From Nocardia sp. SYP-A9097 (lineage in GTDB: Bacteria; Actinomycetota; Actinomycetes; Mycobacteriales; Mycobacteriaceae), in assembly GCF_009649815.1 (NCBI RefSeq), contig NZ_WJIC01000013.1:62001-126000 (forward strand): a DNA stretch of 64,000 nt, written 5' to 3'. The notes beneath the pieces are model-generated. The model was not told where the DNA came from. It saw only the letters and a program-made list of their open reading frames with translations, and did no database searches. Below are positions 52,857 through 61,053 of the stretch, piece by piece. How positions within the stretch are numbered: position 1 is the first letter of the stretch; each line of letters begins with the position of its first letter. The translations under genes and the position numbers were made by a program.

Positions 52857-53237
52857 TCAGTCCCAGCTGAGCCCGCCTCGCCTCCACTCGTAGGCGTAGG
52901 CCACCGAGACGTTGAAGATGAACAGCGCCATCGCCGCCAGTCCGAACAGACCGAGCGAGTCGAAGTGCACGGCCCACGGATAGAGGAAGACGATCTCGAT
53001 GTCGAAGATGATGAACAACATGGCGGTAAGGTAGTACTTCACCGGAAAACGTTGTCCCGCAGCATTTCCCGGCCCGCCGCCGACGGCGTGCGGGGTCGGC
53101 TCGATACCGCACTCATACGCCTCTAGCTTGGCGCGGTTATTGCGCTTGGGCCCGATCAGGGCCGCAAGGAAAACGGAGAACACCCCGAACGCGGCGGCAA
53201 CCGCGCCGAGGACGAGCGTTGGCACCTCGATATTCAC
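52857..53237 (-). CDS. nuoA: NADH-quinone oxidoreductase subunit A
   Basis: First gene of the operon: a 126-residue three-helix membrane subunit with YECGIEPTPHAVGGGPGNAA and YYLTAMLFIIFDIEIVFLYP. Start GTG 53237 is supported by AGGAGGGG about 10 nt upstream. The promoter must lie in the 53238-53558 gap, which has several palindromes. Confidence 0.95.
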   Translation of the reverse strand: MNIEVPTLVLGAVAAAFGVFSVFLAALIGPKRNNRAKLEAYECGIEPTPHAVGGGPGNAAGQRFPVKYYLTAMLFIIFDIEIVFLYPWAVHFDSLGLFGLAAMALFIFNVSVAYAYEWRRGGLSWD

Positions 53238-53404
53238 AACAGCACTACCCCTCCTGCGGACTGGACGCACTTGCGGACGGCAGCTGCCGAGGCGGGCTGA
53301 CGTCGTCGTCTGCCGGGTCAGTCACATCCAGGGCACCACTCGCCGAGGGCGCGGACTACGGGGGACTGACGCGGCGGCTTCATTGATACCGTTGCCTGCG
53401 CTCG

Positions 53405-53420
53405 TGTGAGCTACGGCACA
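53405..53420. promoter_or_regulatory. CRP-like site upstream of nuoA
   Basis: TGTGA-N6-GCACA differs at one base from the mycobacterial CRP consensus TGTGA-N6-TCACA. It lies about 170 bp upstream of the nuoA start. cAMP control of nuo is an inference only. Confidence 0.35.
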
Positions 53421-53495
53421 GCCTACAACTCAGCCAGGAAGATACATGACGTTTCGCGACCCTGTTTGATCGAATTCGGAACGGTCTTTCATGAC

Positions 53496-53528
53496 CGATT
53501 CGACGGAATCGCGAATGTCACGTGACAT
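53496..53528. promoter_or_regulatory. Two adjacent palindromes in the nuo upstream gap
   Basis: CGATTC-GACG-GAATCG (53496-53511) is followed 3 bp later by the perfect 14-bp palindrome ATGTCACGTGACAT (53515-53528). They lie just past the receiver gene stop and upstream of nuoA. They could be operators for a dimeric regulator of nuo. Confidence 0.45.
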
Positions 53529-53558
53529 AGATTTCCCCAGGTCGCGGGGAGCGGGAAA

Positions 53559-53969
53559 TCAGGCGGCGGAACGGTTCCGCAGCACGCCCAGCACCGCGTC
53601 GGTCAACCGGATCGGATCCAGCGGATGCGAGACCGCCGCATCGGCCCGCGACCAGTTCGCCAACCAGGCATCGTCCGGGCGGCCGGTCAGGACCACGATC
53701 GGCGGGCAATCCGCGATCTCGTCCTTCAACTGTTTGGCCAGGCCCAGGCCACCGGTCGGCGCGGATTCACCATCCAGAATGGCCAAATCCAGCTCATGGG
53801 CATCCATGCGCTCGAGCACAATCGGACCGGTGGCCACCTCGACGTACTCGATCGGCGGCAATTCCGGATGCGGGCGTCTACCCAGAGCCAGCATCACCTG
53901 CCTCCGAGTATCGGCGTCATTGCTGTAAACGAGAACCCGCAACGCGGCGGGACGCTTCGCTTCGGCCAC
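53559..53969 (-). CDS. Receiver-domain protein next to nuo, atypical
   Basis: A stand-alone response-regulator receiver domain of 136 residues, no output domain. Conserved features are the phospho-acceptor Asp in LDLAILDGESAPTGG and the Thr in PPIVVLTGRP. Position beta5 reads VSHPLDP, with His where Lys is expected, and the acidic pair at beta1 is reduced to SND. Mycobacterium has a similar receiver gene (Rv3143) just upstream of nuoA, so the linkage is conserved. It probably regulates respiration by protein contact. Confidence 0.75.
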   Translation of the reverse strand: MAEAKRPAALRVLVYSNDADTRRQVMLALGRRPHPELPPIEYVEVATGPIVLERMDAHELDLAILDGESAPTGGLGLAKQLKDEIADCPPIVVLTGRPDDAWLANWSRADAAVSHPLDPIRLTDAVLGVLRNRSAA

Positions 53970-54172
53970 GCACCGGATGGTACGTGTTCGATATGAGTGC
54001 TGGTGGCAGGTTCGCCGGATTGCCTCAGCGCGTCGCGACGGAACCGGCCGCGCGGCGAGGTATTACCGAACCGGGTCGAATCGGCGGGGCGGGTGTTGCC
54101 CTGCGCGAGCGCACATTAACGTCGCAGAGGAGTCGCTGCCGAACACTGATTCCTTTCGATGAAAGAGGAGCT

Positions 54173-55543
54173 ATGCCCGCCGAAGCCGTGGATGCAGTCG
54201 TAATCGGAATGGGGCCGGGCGGTGAGGATCTGGCGACCCGACTGACGGTGGCCGGGCTCTCCGTCGTGGGTGTCGACGGACGACTGGTCGGCGGCGAATG
54301 CCCGTACTACGCATGCGTACCCACCAAGGCGATGGTGCGGGCGGCCGGAGTGCTGGCCGAAGCGCGGCGCGTGGGCGAGCTCGCGGGATCGGCTGAGGTG
54401 AGACCGGATTGGAGCATTGTCGCCGCCCGGGTGCGCGATGAGATCACCGATAACTGGAATGACGCTGCGGCCGTGGAGAAGTTCGAGAAGGCCGGGGGAC
54501 GGTTCGTTCGCGGCTGGGGGCGGATCAGCGGGGCCGGTGAGGTCACCGTCGCGACCGCCGAGGGTGATCGCGTGTTCCGGGCGAACCGGGCAATCGTGCT
54601 GAATCCCGGTACCGCACCGCAGGTTCCGCCACTGCCCGGCCTGGCCGAAACCCCGTACTGGACCAATCGAGAGGCCGTCGCCGTCACCGAGGTGCCCGAA
54701 TCGCTCATCGTCATGGGCGGCGGACCGGTGGGCGTGGAGTTCGCGCAAGTCTTCGCCCGATTCGGAGCGCAGGTCACCGTCATCGCCAGTCGCCTTGTGC
54801 CACAGAACGAACCCGAGGCGGGGGAGTTGCTGGCCGAGGTATTCGAGGCCGAGGGCATCGCCGTGCGCAGCGGCCACGGCACCGCCGTGACTCATGACGG
54901 AACACAGTTCACGGTCGAACTCGACAGCGGCGACCCCGTCCGCGCCCAGCATCTGCTGATCGCCACCGGACGTCGAATCGACCTGTCCGCCTTGGGAATC
55001 GGCTCCATCGGCCTGGACGAGTCGGCGCGCGGCATTACCGTCGACAAGCGCCTGCGCGCCGCCGACAAAGTCTGGGCCATCGGTGATGTCGCCGGGCGCG
55101 GAGCCTTCACTCACATCTCCATGTACCACTCCCGCATCGCCGCCGCCGATATCCTCGGCACTTCCGACGAGACCGCCCAGTACCACGCCGTCCCGCACGT
55201 CACCTTCACCGATCCGGAGATCGGCGGTGTCGGCCTCACCGAATCCCAGGCTCGGGCACAGGGCCTCAATATCCGAACGGGCTTGTCCAACCTCTCGGAC
55301 TCCACCCGAGGCTGGCTGCACAAGGCAGGCAATGCCGGTTTCATCAAACTCGTCGAGGACACCGACCGCGGCGTGCTCGTCGGTGCCACGTCAGCAGGCC
55401 CTGACGGCGGCGAAGTCCTGGCCGTACTGACTCTCGCGGTGCACGCCGAGATCCCGACCAGCACCCTGCGCCGAATGATCTACGCCTACCCGACCTTCCA
55501 CCGGGCCATCGAGGCCGCCCTCGATGCACTCGCTGCAAGTTAG
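54173..55543 (+). CDS. FAD-dependent pyridine nucleotide-disulfide oxidoreductase
   Basis: Class I disulfide reductase-like flavoprotein of 456 residues. ATG 54173 follows GAAAGAGGAG. The FAD motif GMGPGGEDLATRL is at 12-24. The redox pair is Cys43 and Cys48 in GGECPYYACVPTKAM. The NAD(P) motif is in VMGGGPVGVEFAQVFARFG and the second FAD motif in VWAIGDVAGRGAF. The C-terminus YAYPTFHRAIEAAL keeps a His but not the classical HPT-xxE, so it is not a plain lipoamide or mycothione reductase. Substrate unknown. Confidence 0.85.
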   Translation: MPAEAVDAVVIGMGPGGEDLATRLTVAGLSVVGVDGRLVGGECPYYACVPTKAMVRAAGVLAEARRVGELAGSAEVRPDWSIVAARVRDEITDNWNDAAAVEKFEKAGGRFVRGWGRISGAGEVTVATAEGDRVFRANRAIVLNPGTAPQVPPLPGLAETPYWTNREAVAVTEVPESLIVMGGGPVGVEFAQVFARFGAQVTVIASRLVPQNEPEAGELLAEVFEAEGIAVRSGHGTAVTHDGTQFTVELDSGDPVRAQHLLIATGRRIDLSALGIGSIGLDESARGITVDKRLRAADKVWAIGDVAGRGAFTHISMYHSRIAAADILGTSDETAQYHAVPHVTFTDPEIGGVGLTESQARAQGLNIRTGLSNLSDSTRGWLHKAGNAGFIKLVEDTDRGVLVGATSAGPDGGEVLAVLTLAVHAEIPTSTLRRMIYAYPTFHRAIEAALDALAAS

Positions 55544-55632
55544 ACATCACCGCGCAAATCGTTGCTGTTCAGACGCTTGCAAACGGTCCATTCTGATAGA
55601 CATCGATGGTTCGAGCAAATGGCGGTGGACAT

Positions 55633-56061
55633 ATGCGAATCTCGGAGATTTTGCGTCGGAAAGGGCCCGGCGTGGTCACGATTGCACCCGATGCAACCGT
55701 GCGTGAACTGCTAGGAGTACTCGCCGAACACAATGTCGGCGCGGTGGTGGTGTCGCCGGATGGAGTTCTCATCTTCGGCATCGCCTCCGAACGCGATATT
55801 GTGCGGCGGCTGCACGGCGTCGGTGCCGGCCTACTGGACGCACCGGTCGCGGAGATCATGACGGCGGCGGTGCACACCTGTTCGCCCGAGGATCGGGTGG
55901 AGACGTTGAACCACACCATGACTCAGCACCGGATCCGGCATCTGCCGGTGCTGCAGGATGGGCGAATGGTCGGCATTGTCAGCATCGGCGATGTGGTCAA
56001 GAGCCAGATCTCCGAACTCGAGAACGAGCGCGAGCATCTGGTGCGATACCTACAGGGTTGA
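55633..56061 (+). CDS. Two-CBS-domain protein
   Basis: A 142-residue protein made of two CBS motifs. The first is IAPDATVRELLGVLAEHNVG AVVV in pattern with FGIASERDIVRRL. The second is CSPEDRVETLNHTMTQHRIR followed by HLPVLQDGRMVGIVSIGDVV. These pairs bind adenine nucleotides and sense energy or ligand state. ATG 55633 follows GGTGGA; an upstream ATG at 55606 adds nine residues. Its last 12 bp overlap the convergent HxlR gene. Confidence 0.88.
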   Translation: MRISEILRRKGPGVVTIAPDATVRELLGVLAEHNVGAVVVSPDGVLIFGIASERDIVRRLHGVGAGLLDAPVAEIMTAAVHTCSPEDRVETLNHTMTQHRIRHLPVLQDGRMVGIVSIGDVVKSQISELENEREHLVRYLQG

Positions 56062-56628
56062 TTGAGTTTGCGTCGGGAGCGGACGCGCACCCGACGCCAC
56101 CTCGGTCGCTGTCGCCAGATCGAGGCGTAGTTCGAGGTCCGAGGCGGGGGCCGGGCCATCGTGGTGCGTGATGCCCTCCTCGGTGATGACGTAATGCAGG
56201 GTGGTTTCGCCGATGTGCACCGTCGCGGTGCCGATCGGCAGTACCTGCGCGACAGCGCGTCCCAGCGGTAGGGCGAACCAGTGCGCGCGGACGGCATCGG
56301 TGGGTCGGCGTTCGCCGAGGTGCTCGGTGCCCCAGGCGGAGAGCGCGTCCAAGGCAGGGCGTAGGGCCATGCCGGTGGGGGTGAGTTCGTAGACGGCGGT
56401 CGCGGTGCGGGGGCCGACCTTGCGGCGGGTCAGGATGTCATCGCGTTCGAGTTCCTTGAGGCGGGCCGCCAGGACGTCGGTGCTGATGCCGGGCAGGTCG
56501 GCGAAGAGGTCGCTGTAGCGGCGGGGGCCGGAACACAATTCGCGCACGACCAGCAGGTTCCAGCGGTCGCCGACGATGTCGAGGGCGCGGCTGACGGCGC
56601 AGTAGTGGTCGTAGCTTCGGCGGGGCAC
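56050..56628 (-). CDS. HxlR-family regulator
   Basis: A 192-residue regulator from GTG 56628 (RRSYDHYCAVSRALDIVGDR at the start). The HTH ends near 95 (SDLFADLPGISTDVLAARLK, then VYELTPTG). The C-terminal domain is SCP2-like, with LELRLDLATATEVASGARPL. It is divergent from the aminotransferase gene across a 92-bp gap holding two 17-bp sites, so it probably represses both. Confidence 0.88.
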   Translation of the reverse strand: MPRRSYDHYCAVSRALDIVGDRWNLLVVRELCSGPRRYSDLFADLPGISTDVLAARLKELERDDILTRRKVGPRTATAVYELTPTGMALRPALDALSAWGTEHLGERRPTDAVRAHWFALPLGRAVAQVLPIGTATVHIGETTLHYVITEEGITHHDGPAPASDLELRLDLATATEVASGARPLPTQTQSTL

Positions 56629-56647
56629 GGCTCTACTGTAGCTTGTT

Positions 56648-56685
56648 ACTTGGAAAAACAAAGTGCGAACTTGGAATTTCCAAGT
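56648..56685. promoter_or_regulatory. Tandem 17-bp operators of the HxlR regulator
   Basis: Site 2 at 56669-56685 is the perfect palindrome ACTTGGAA-T-TTCCAAGT. Site 1 at 56648-56664 is an imperfect copy, ACTTGGAAAAACAAAGT. Their centres are 21 bp apart, two helical turns, so two dimers could sit side by side. The sites lie between the HxlR start (56628) and the aminotransferase start (56721). Confidence 0.75.
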
Positions 56686-56720
56686 AGAGTGTGCCGCAAC
56701 CGCATTCAGAAGGGACTTCC

Positions 56721-57932
56721 ATGCAGGTCAAGCAGTCGAGCAAGCTGGCGGGCGTGTCGTATGAGATCCGTGGGCCGGTGGCCGAGCACGCGGCACGCCT
56801 GGAAGCCGAGGGACACCACGTGGTGAAACTCAATACCGGCAATCCGCTGACCTTCGGCTTCGAAGCCCCCGCCGACATGCTGCAGGACATGGTGCGGAAC
56901 CTGCCCGTCTCCAGCGGCTACTCGTCCTCCAAGGGCCTGCTCGCGGCGCGGCGCGCGGTGGTGCAGTACTACCAGACGCTCGGCGTGGACGGAGTCGATG
57001 TCGAAGAGGTGTTCCTGGGCAACGGCGTCTCCGAACTGATCATGATGGCCATGACCGCGCTGCTGGAGAACGGCGACGAAGTACTCGTTCCCGCACCGGA
57101 TTTCCCGCTCTGGACCGCGGCCACCGCGCTCAATGGCGGTAGGCCCGTCCATTACATCTGCGATGAGGGTTCGGACTGGTTCCCGGATGTGGCCGATATC
57201 GAATCCAAGGTCACCGACCGGACGCGGGCGATCGTACTGATCAATCCGAACAATCCGACCGGGGCGGTGTATTCGCCGGAGGTGGTGCGCCAGGTCCTCG
57301 AGGTCGCGCGCCGGCACAACCTGGTGGTGTTCTCCGACGAGATCTACGACAAGATCCTCTACGACGATATGCGGCACACCGCGACCGCCTCGCTGGCTCC
57401 GGACCTGCTGGTGCTGACCTTCTCCGGGCTCTCGAAGTCCTACCGGGCGGCCGGATTCCGCTCCGGATGGCTGGTGGTCTCGGGTCCCGTCGAGCACGCG
57501 CAGAACTATCTCGAGGGCCTCACCATGCTCGCGGGTCTGCGGCTGTGTGCGAATGTGCCTGCGCAGCAAGCGATTCAAGCCGCGCTCGGCGGGCATCAGA
57601 GCATCTTCGACCTGACGCTGCCCGGCGGCCGACTGCGCGAACAGCGTGACCGCGCCTGGGAGGCGCTCAATGCGATTCCGGGTATCTCATGTGTGAAACC
57701 CCGCGGTGCGCTTTACGCTTTCCCGCGCATCGACCTGGATATGTACCCGATCCGCAGTGATGAGCAGTTCGTCCTGGACCTGCTGCTGCAGGAGAAGATC
57801 CATATCGTGCAGGGCACCGGATTCAACTGGCCGCGGCCCGATCACTTCCGCATCGTCACGCTGCCGTACGCCGATGATCTCGAGGCCATTATCGAGCGCA
57901 TCGGCCGTTTCCTCGCCACCTATCGCCAGTAG
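56721..57932 (+). CDS. AlaA-like PLP aminotransferase (class I/II)
   Basis: A 403-residue fold-type I aminotransferase, probably alanine- or aspartate-pyruvate type. PLP motifs are LINPNNPTGAVYSPEVV, VVFSDEIYDKILYDDMRHT and the Schiff-base Lys in FSGLSKSYRAAGFRSGW. ATG 56721 follows AGAAGGGA. The Arg that binds the substrate carboxylate is in HFRIVTLPY. Likely alanine synthesis. The divergent HxlR regulator and its operators suggest substrate- or redox-controlled expression. Confidence 0.9.
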   Translation: MQVKQSSKLAGVSYEIRGPVAEHAARLEAEGHHVVKLNTGNPLTFGFEAPADMLQDMVRNLPVSSGYSSSKGLLAARRAVVQYYQTLGVDGVDVEEVFLGNGVSELIMMAMTALLENGDEVLVPAPDFPLWTAATALNGGRPVHYICDEGSDWFPDVADIESKVTDRTRAIVLINPNNPTGAVYSPEVVRQVLEVARRHNLVVFSDEIYDKILYDDMRHTATASLAPDLLVLTFSGLSKSYRAAGFRSGWLVVSGPVEHAQNYLEGLTMLAGLRLCANVPAQQAIQAALGGHQSIFDLTLPGGRLREQRDRAWEALNAIPGISCVKPRGALYAFPRIDLDMYPIRSDEQFVLDLLLQEKIHIVQGTGFNWPRPDHFRIVTLPYADDLEAIIERIGRFLATYRQ

Positions 57933-58074
57933 CGGTCGCCGTATGCTCCAGTCCAGTTGAGGCAGAGTGACATTCACTGTTAGCCACCAAGTAGCCGTCT
58001 GATCGAGCTAGCGGCTATGTTCGGTCCGGCACGCCGCAATGGCGCGCCGGTTCGGCTAGAGGAATGTCTTGGTG

Positions 58075-58674
58075 ATGACGGAAGAATCGCTCGGCGACGC
58101 AATGCTGTTGCGGCCGTGCTTCGGGATGCTGCTACGCCGGCATCTCATCGAACTGTCCGGCACGGTGGACCGGGAACCGCCGACCGTCGCGGAACTTCAG
58201 GCCGAGATCACCACCGATATGCGCAACGGGCTCGAGCTGTACCGGCCCAAGCCGACCGCATACCTCGACACCCGCCTGAATGTGCTGGCCTGCAACGAGA
58301 ATTTCGCGCAAGCCTTCCCCGGGCTCACCGATGGCGGCAATCTGCTGTGCTGGCTGCTCAATGACGAGCGATCCCGGCAGACGATGGTCGAGTGGGAGGA
58401 CGGGGTGCGGTTCGCGGTGCAGTGGTGGCGCGGACTCCTCGGTCAGGTCGGTGAGTGGGCCTGGTCGGCCGAGCTGGTCGCCTCGTACGGTGAGCATTCG
58501 ATCTTCCGGGAAAGCTGGAACAGCGGACATGTCACCTTCCACCGCGTGCAACCCGCACTGCGATTGCGTGATCTCGGCACCGGTGAGGAGCGGGTGATCG
58601 TGCCGCAGGTCTTCCGGGCGCTCCGCACGCCGAACTCGAACAATATGCTGATCTTTCTCGGACTCCCGATCTGA
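58075..58674 (+). CDS. MmyB-like ligand-binding domain protein without HTH
   Basis: A 199-residue protein from ATG 58075. Its main part (from about residue 62, TAYLDTRLNVLACNENFAQA to VPQVFRALRTPNSNNMLIFL) matches the C-terminal ligand-binding domain of MmyB-type XRE regulators. The first 60 residues (LLRPCFGMLLRRHLIELSGT) do not form the usual HTH. It is either a stand-alone sensor, or a regulator that lost its DNA-binding domain. It stands alone, not near any XRE gene. Confidence 0.65.
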   Translation: MTEESLGDAMLLRPCFGMLLRRHLIELSGTVDREPPTVAELQAEITTDMRNGLELYRPKPTAYLDTRLNVLACNENFAQAFPGLTDGGNLLCWLLNDERSRQTMVEWEDGVRFAVQWWRGLLGQVGEWAWSAELVASYGEHSIFRESWNSGHVTFHRVQPALRLRDLGTGEERVIVPQVFRALRTPNSNNMLIFLGLPI

Positions 58675-58764
58675 TTTCGAGAAATCTCCCGGGATACGTC
58701 GAAGGAACGTGATTGGCTCCGACCTGTAGGTGAAAGCAGTCCGCCAACACCCCAGGAGCCCATC

Positions 58765-59223
58765 TTGACCACCACCGTCACCACCTTCCTCTGGTTCGAC
58801 ACCCAGGCCGAAGAGGCCGCCAACCTCTACACCTCACTCGTCGCGGACTCGCGCATCACCGATATCTCCCGCATGCCTGACGGCTCGGCCTTCATCGTCT
58901 CCCTGGAACTCGCCGGCCACTCCATCACCCTCATGAACGGCGGCCCCGCCCACCCGCACACCGACGCCGCCTCCATCCAGGTCGTCGTAGACGGACAAGA
59001 AGAGGTCGACCGCCTCTGGTCCGCCTTCACCGCGGATGGCACCCCCGGCCCCTGCGGCTGGCTCACCGACGAGTACGGCCTCTCCTGGCAAATCGTCCCC
59101 TCCGGCCTGCCCGCGTTGATGGGCGGCACCGAACCCGCCCGCACCGCCGCGGTCACCACCGCCCTGCGCGCCATGTCCAAGATCGACCTGAAGACACTGC
59201 AGGACGCATACGACAACGCCTGA
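58765..59223 (+). CDS. VOC/PhnB-like (3-demethylubiquinone-9 methyltransferase-like) protein
   Basis: A 152-residue protein. TTG 58765 is chosen because CAGGAG lies 6 nt upstream. FLWFDTQAEEAANLYTSLVA, SLELAGHSITLMNGGPAHPH and GWLTDEYGLSWQIVPSGLPA are blocks of the PhnB-like VOC family, for which the 3-dmu label is only historical. A strong hairpin follows it. Function unknown. Confidence 0.82.
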   Translation: MTTTVTTFLWFDTQAEEAANLYTSLVADSRITDISRMPDGSAFIVSLELAGHSITLMNGGPAHPHTDAASIQVVVDGQEEVDRLWSAFTADGTPGPCGWLTDEYGLSWQIVPSGLPALMGGTEPARTAAVTTALRAMSKIDLKTLQDAYDNA

Positions 59224-59231
59224 GCGCCATA

Positions 59232-59272
59232 CACATTCGGCCGATCCCGGTAGCCGGGATCGGCCGAATGTG
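59232..59272. terminator. Bidirectional terminator, 19-bp stem
   Basis: CACATTCGGCCGATCCCGG and its exact complement form a 19-bp stem with a 3-nt loop between the convergent genes ending at 59223 and 59284. No T-run. The perfect long stem makes a shared terminator the best reading. Confidence 0.8.
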
Positions 59273-59283
59273 ATCGTCGATTC

Positions 59284-59880
59284 CTATTTCAACGCCACTC
59301 GTGCCCCGCCGGAAAACATCGAATCGTGGAACTCGATACTGACCGGCACAGTGCCTTTCGGAACATCGAACGGGATGATCACCGAGACCTTGTTGCCCGG
59401 ATTTATCTCCGCCATGAGGTCCGCGTTGATGGCCATCTCCGCCGAGGTGTCATTACTGTACTGCCGACCCTGATCGTCGATGACTTTCTGATTCTCGCCG
59501 AAATACGTTTGCGCCTTATCGCCGGTATTGGTGATATCGACGTGCACCAGCACGAACTCGCCCTGCGCGGTCTTACGCATAATGTCGTTGTCGCCCACCG
59601 ACGCAACCGGCGGATCGACTGCCGTCACCACGAACGCGAACTTCCCGTCCCGCACCTCGGACCCCACCGGCGACACCGATTTGGGCTTGTCGATGCTCTT
59701 GGACACCTCGTTCGCCGCCGTCCCGAAGATGGCGAAACACCCTCCGAAAAATAGGACAATCACACCGAGCAGCACCCACGGCCAAATCTTCCGTTTCTTA
59801 GGCGGAGGTGCCGGATATCCCTGCCCATATCCGGGCAGTCCACCCGACGGGGGAGGCGGCGGCTGTTGAGGATACGACAT
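59284..59880 (-). CDS. Membrane-anchored DUF4352 protein
   Basis: A 198-residue protein. A Pro/Gly-rich cytosolic tail (SYPQQPPPPPSGGLPGYGQG) is followed by one transmembrane helix (IWPWVLLGVIVLFFGGCFAI, after KKRK) and an extracellular DUF4352 beta-sandwich (EFVLVHVDITNTGDKAQTYF, FDVPKGTVPVSIEFHDSMF). The form is common in Nocardia and Mycobacterium for surface proteins of unknown role. ATG 59880; the AT-rich gap upstream should hold its promoter. Confidence 0.82.
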   Translation of the reverse strand: MSYPQQPPPPPSGGLPGYGQGYPAPPPKKRKIWPWVLLGVIVLFFGGCFAIFGTAANEVSKSIDKPKSVSPVGSEVRDGKFAFVVTAVDPPVASVGDNDIMRKTAQGEFVLVHVDITNTGDKAQTYFGENQKVIDDQGRQYSNDTSAEMAINADLMAEINPGNKVSVIIPFDVPKGTVPVSIEFHDSMFSGGARVALK

Positions 59881-60569
59881 TGGTCACCCTCGATTCGCTG
59901 ACTGGCAAGGGCCGACCCTCCCTTGCGGATGGATCGATCAATATCGCTAATTATGAACCACCAGCCAATCTTTGATCCCGTATTGACCCAATTCATGATC
60001 ATCTAAATACTCTAAACTCTTTGTGCAGCACATATTTCAGACAAATAGAACGAATCGAACTGGTCACGGCGAGCCCAGAGCGCCATTCAAGTTAGACAGT
60101 CGCTTCGGATGAATTGTCCCAAATTCGAACAGCGCTCCGCAGATATCAAGCTGGACAAGCGATCACCGGGACATGAGGGTTGGATTTTGTCCGAAAAACC
60201 AACCCTCATGTCCCGGTGATCGATCGTCCAGTACTTGCGGGAGGCCAGCCGATATCACCGGCTTGGGTCCTATTTGGTTGGCCGCCACACCGTTCCAGAG
60301 ACGGTGACCTTTCCGGCCTTCTCATCAAGGCCCGGCTCCCAATCGAACAGAATTATTCCGATGCGCTGGCTCATCGTCTTGATGCACACCGTCATCCCCG
60401 ATGGCACCTTCTCCCAGGGCAACGCCTGCTCACCCTGGAGTCGACCGAGCCGATCGCGTTCCGGCAGCAGAACTTCGGTGATTACGGGATCCCCGCACTG
60501 CATCTGAAGGAAGGGCTGGAGCACGTGGGGCGCACCGGTTTCGGGCTGCATGTGCGGGGCTGACAGCGC
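59881..60569. other. AT-rich gap without a clear gene
   Basis: About 690 bp. The part 59940-60065 is unusually AT-rich for this genome (runs such as AATACTCTAAACTCTTTGTG), consistent with promoters or foreign DNA. It then carries the 24-bp inverted repeat at 60160-60222. From 60222 to 60563 there are overlapping open frames on both strands (one plus-strand frame of 127 codons, one minus-strand of 93), but neither has a ribosome site or family pattern. I do not call a gene there. Confidence 0.5.
60160..60222. repeat. 24-bp perfect inverted repeat, 15-nt spacer
   Basis: The left arm is 60160-60183 and the right arm 60199-60222, exact complements of 24 bp beginning CGATCACCGGGACATGAGGG. The spacer is ATTTTGTCCGAAAAA. 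It is not located at a gene end and lacks a run-off T-tract beyond the loop, so it does not look like a standard terminator. It may be a miniature mobile repeat or a structured RNA. Confidence 0.85.
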
Positions 60570-61049
60570 TCAGGCCGGGTTGGGCTCCTGGTCGAGGGCT
60601 TCGATCAGGGTCTCCAGGGATGCCATGAGCGCCGCGCGCTGGGGCTGGTCCAGGCTGCCCATTGCCGCGGCGAAACGCTGGATACGGGCGGAGGTCAGAC
60701 CGGTGACGAGGTCGTGGGCGCTGGCGGTCGCGCTCAGGAGCTGGGCGCGACCGTCCTCGGGATCGGCTTCGCGGACGATGAAGCCGCCCTTCTCCAACCC
60801 GGTCACCATGCGGGACATCGTTGGGGCACTGACCCTTTCGACATTCGCCAGATCGCTCAGCCGCATCGGCCCGCTGCGGGCGAGCGTCGCCAGCGCCGAG
60901 GCCGCGCCCGGGCTGAGGTGGCCGAGGTCACCCGAGTGGCGCAGCTGCCGGAGCAGGCGGCCGATGGTGTGGTAGAGCTCGGCCGCCTCCGTCAGCTGAT
61001 CGGGGTCGGCGACACTCGTGGGCTGATGCAGTGTGGCCTCCTCGATCAT
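60570..61049 (-). CDS. MarR-family regulator
   Basis: A 159-residue winged-helix regulator from ATG 61049. HTH and wing are in LSPGAASALATLARSGPMRL, LANVERVSAPTMSRMVTGLE and KGGFIVREADPEDGRAQLLS, the DxRxxxxxLT-like wing. It starts 4 bp after the MFS stop (TGA 61054-61056), so it is the second gene of the exporter operon and likely represses it at the palindrome near 62870. Confidence 0.92.
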   Translation of the reverse strand: MIEEATLHQPTSVADPDQLTEAAELYHTIGRLLRQLRHSGDLGHLSPGAASALATLARSGPMRLSDLANVERVSAPTMSRMVTGLEKGGFIVREADPEDGRAQLLSATASAHDLVTGLTSARIQRFAAAMGSLDQPQRAALMASLETLIEALDQEPNPA

Positions 61050-61053
61050 GGGG

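Noticed and set aside
37571..53000. Very long open frames on the plus strand opposite the nuo genes (up to 700 codons)
   Set aside because: They mirror nuo codons exactly, have no ribosome sites and give low-complexity Arg/Gln-rich translations. They are antisense shadows caused by high GC.
60180..60563. A 127-codon plus-strand frame after the inverted repeat
   Set aside because: It begins inside the inverted repeat, has no ribosome site and no recognisable domain. An overlapping minus-strand frame is equally plausible, so neither was called.
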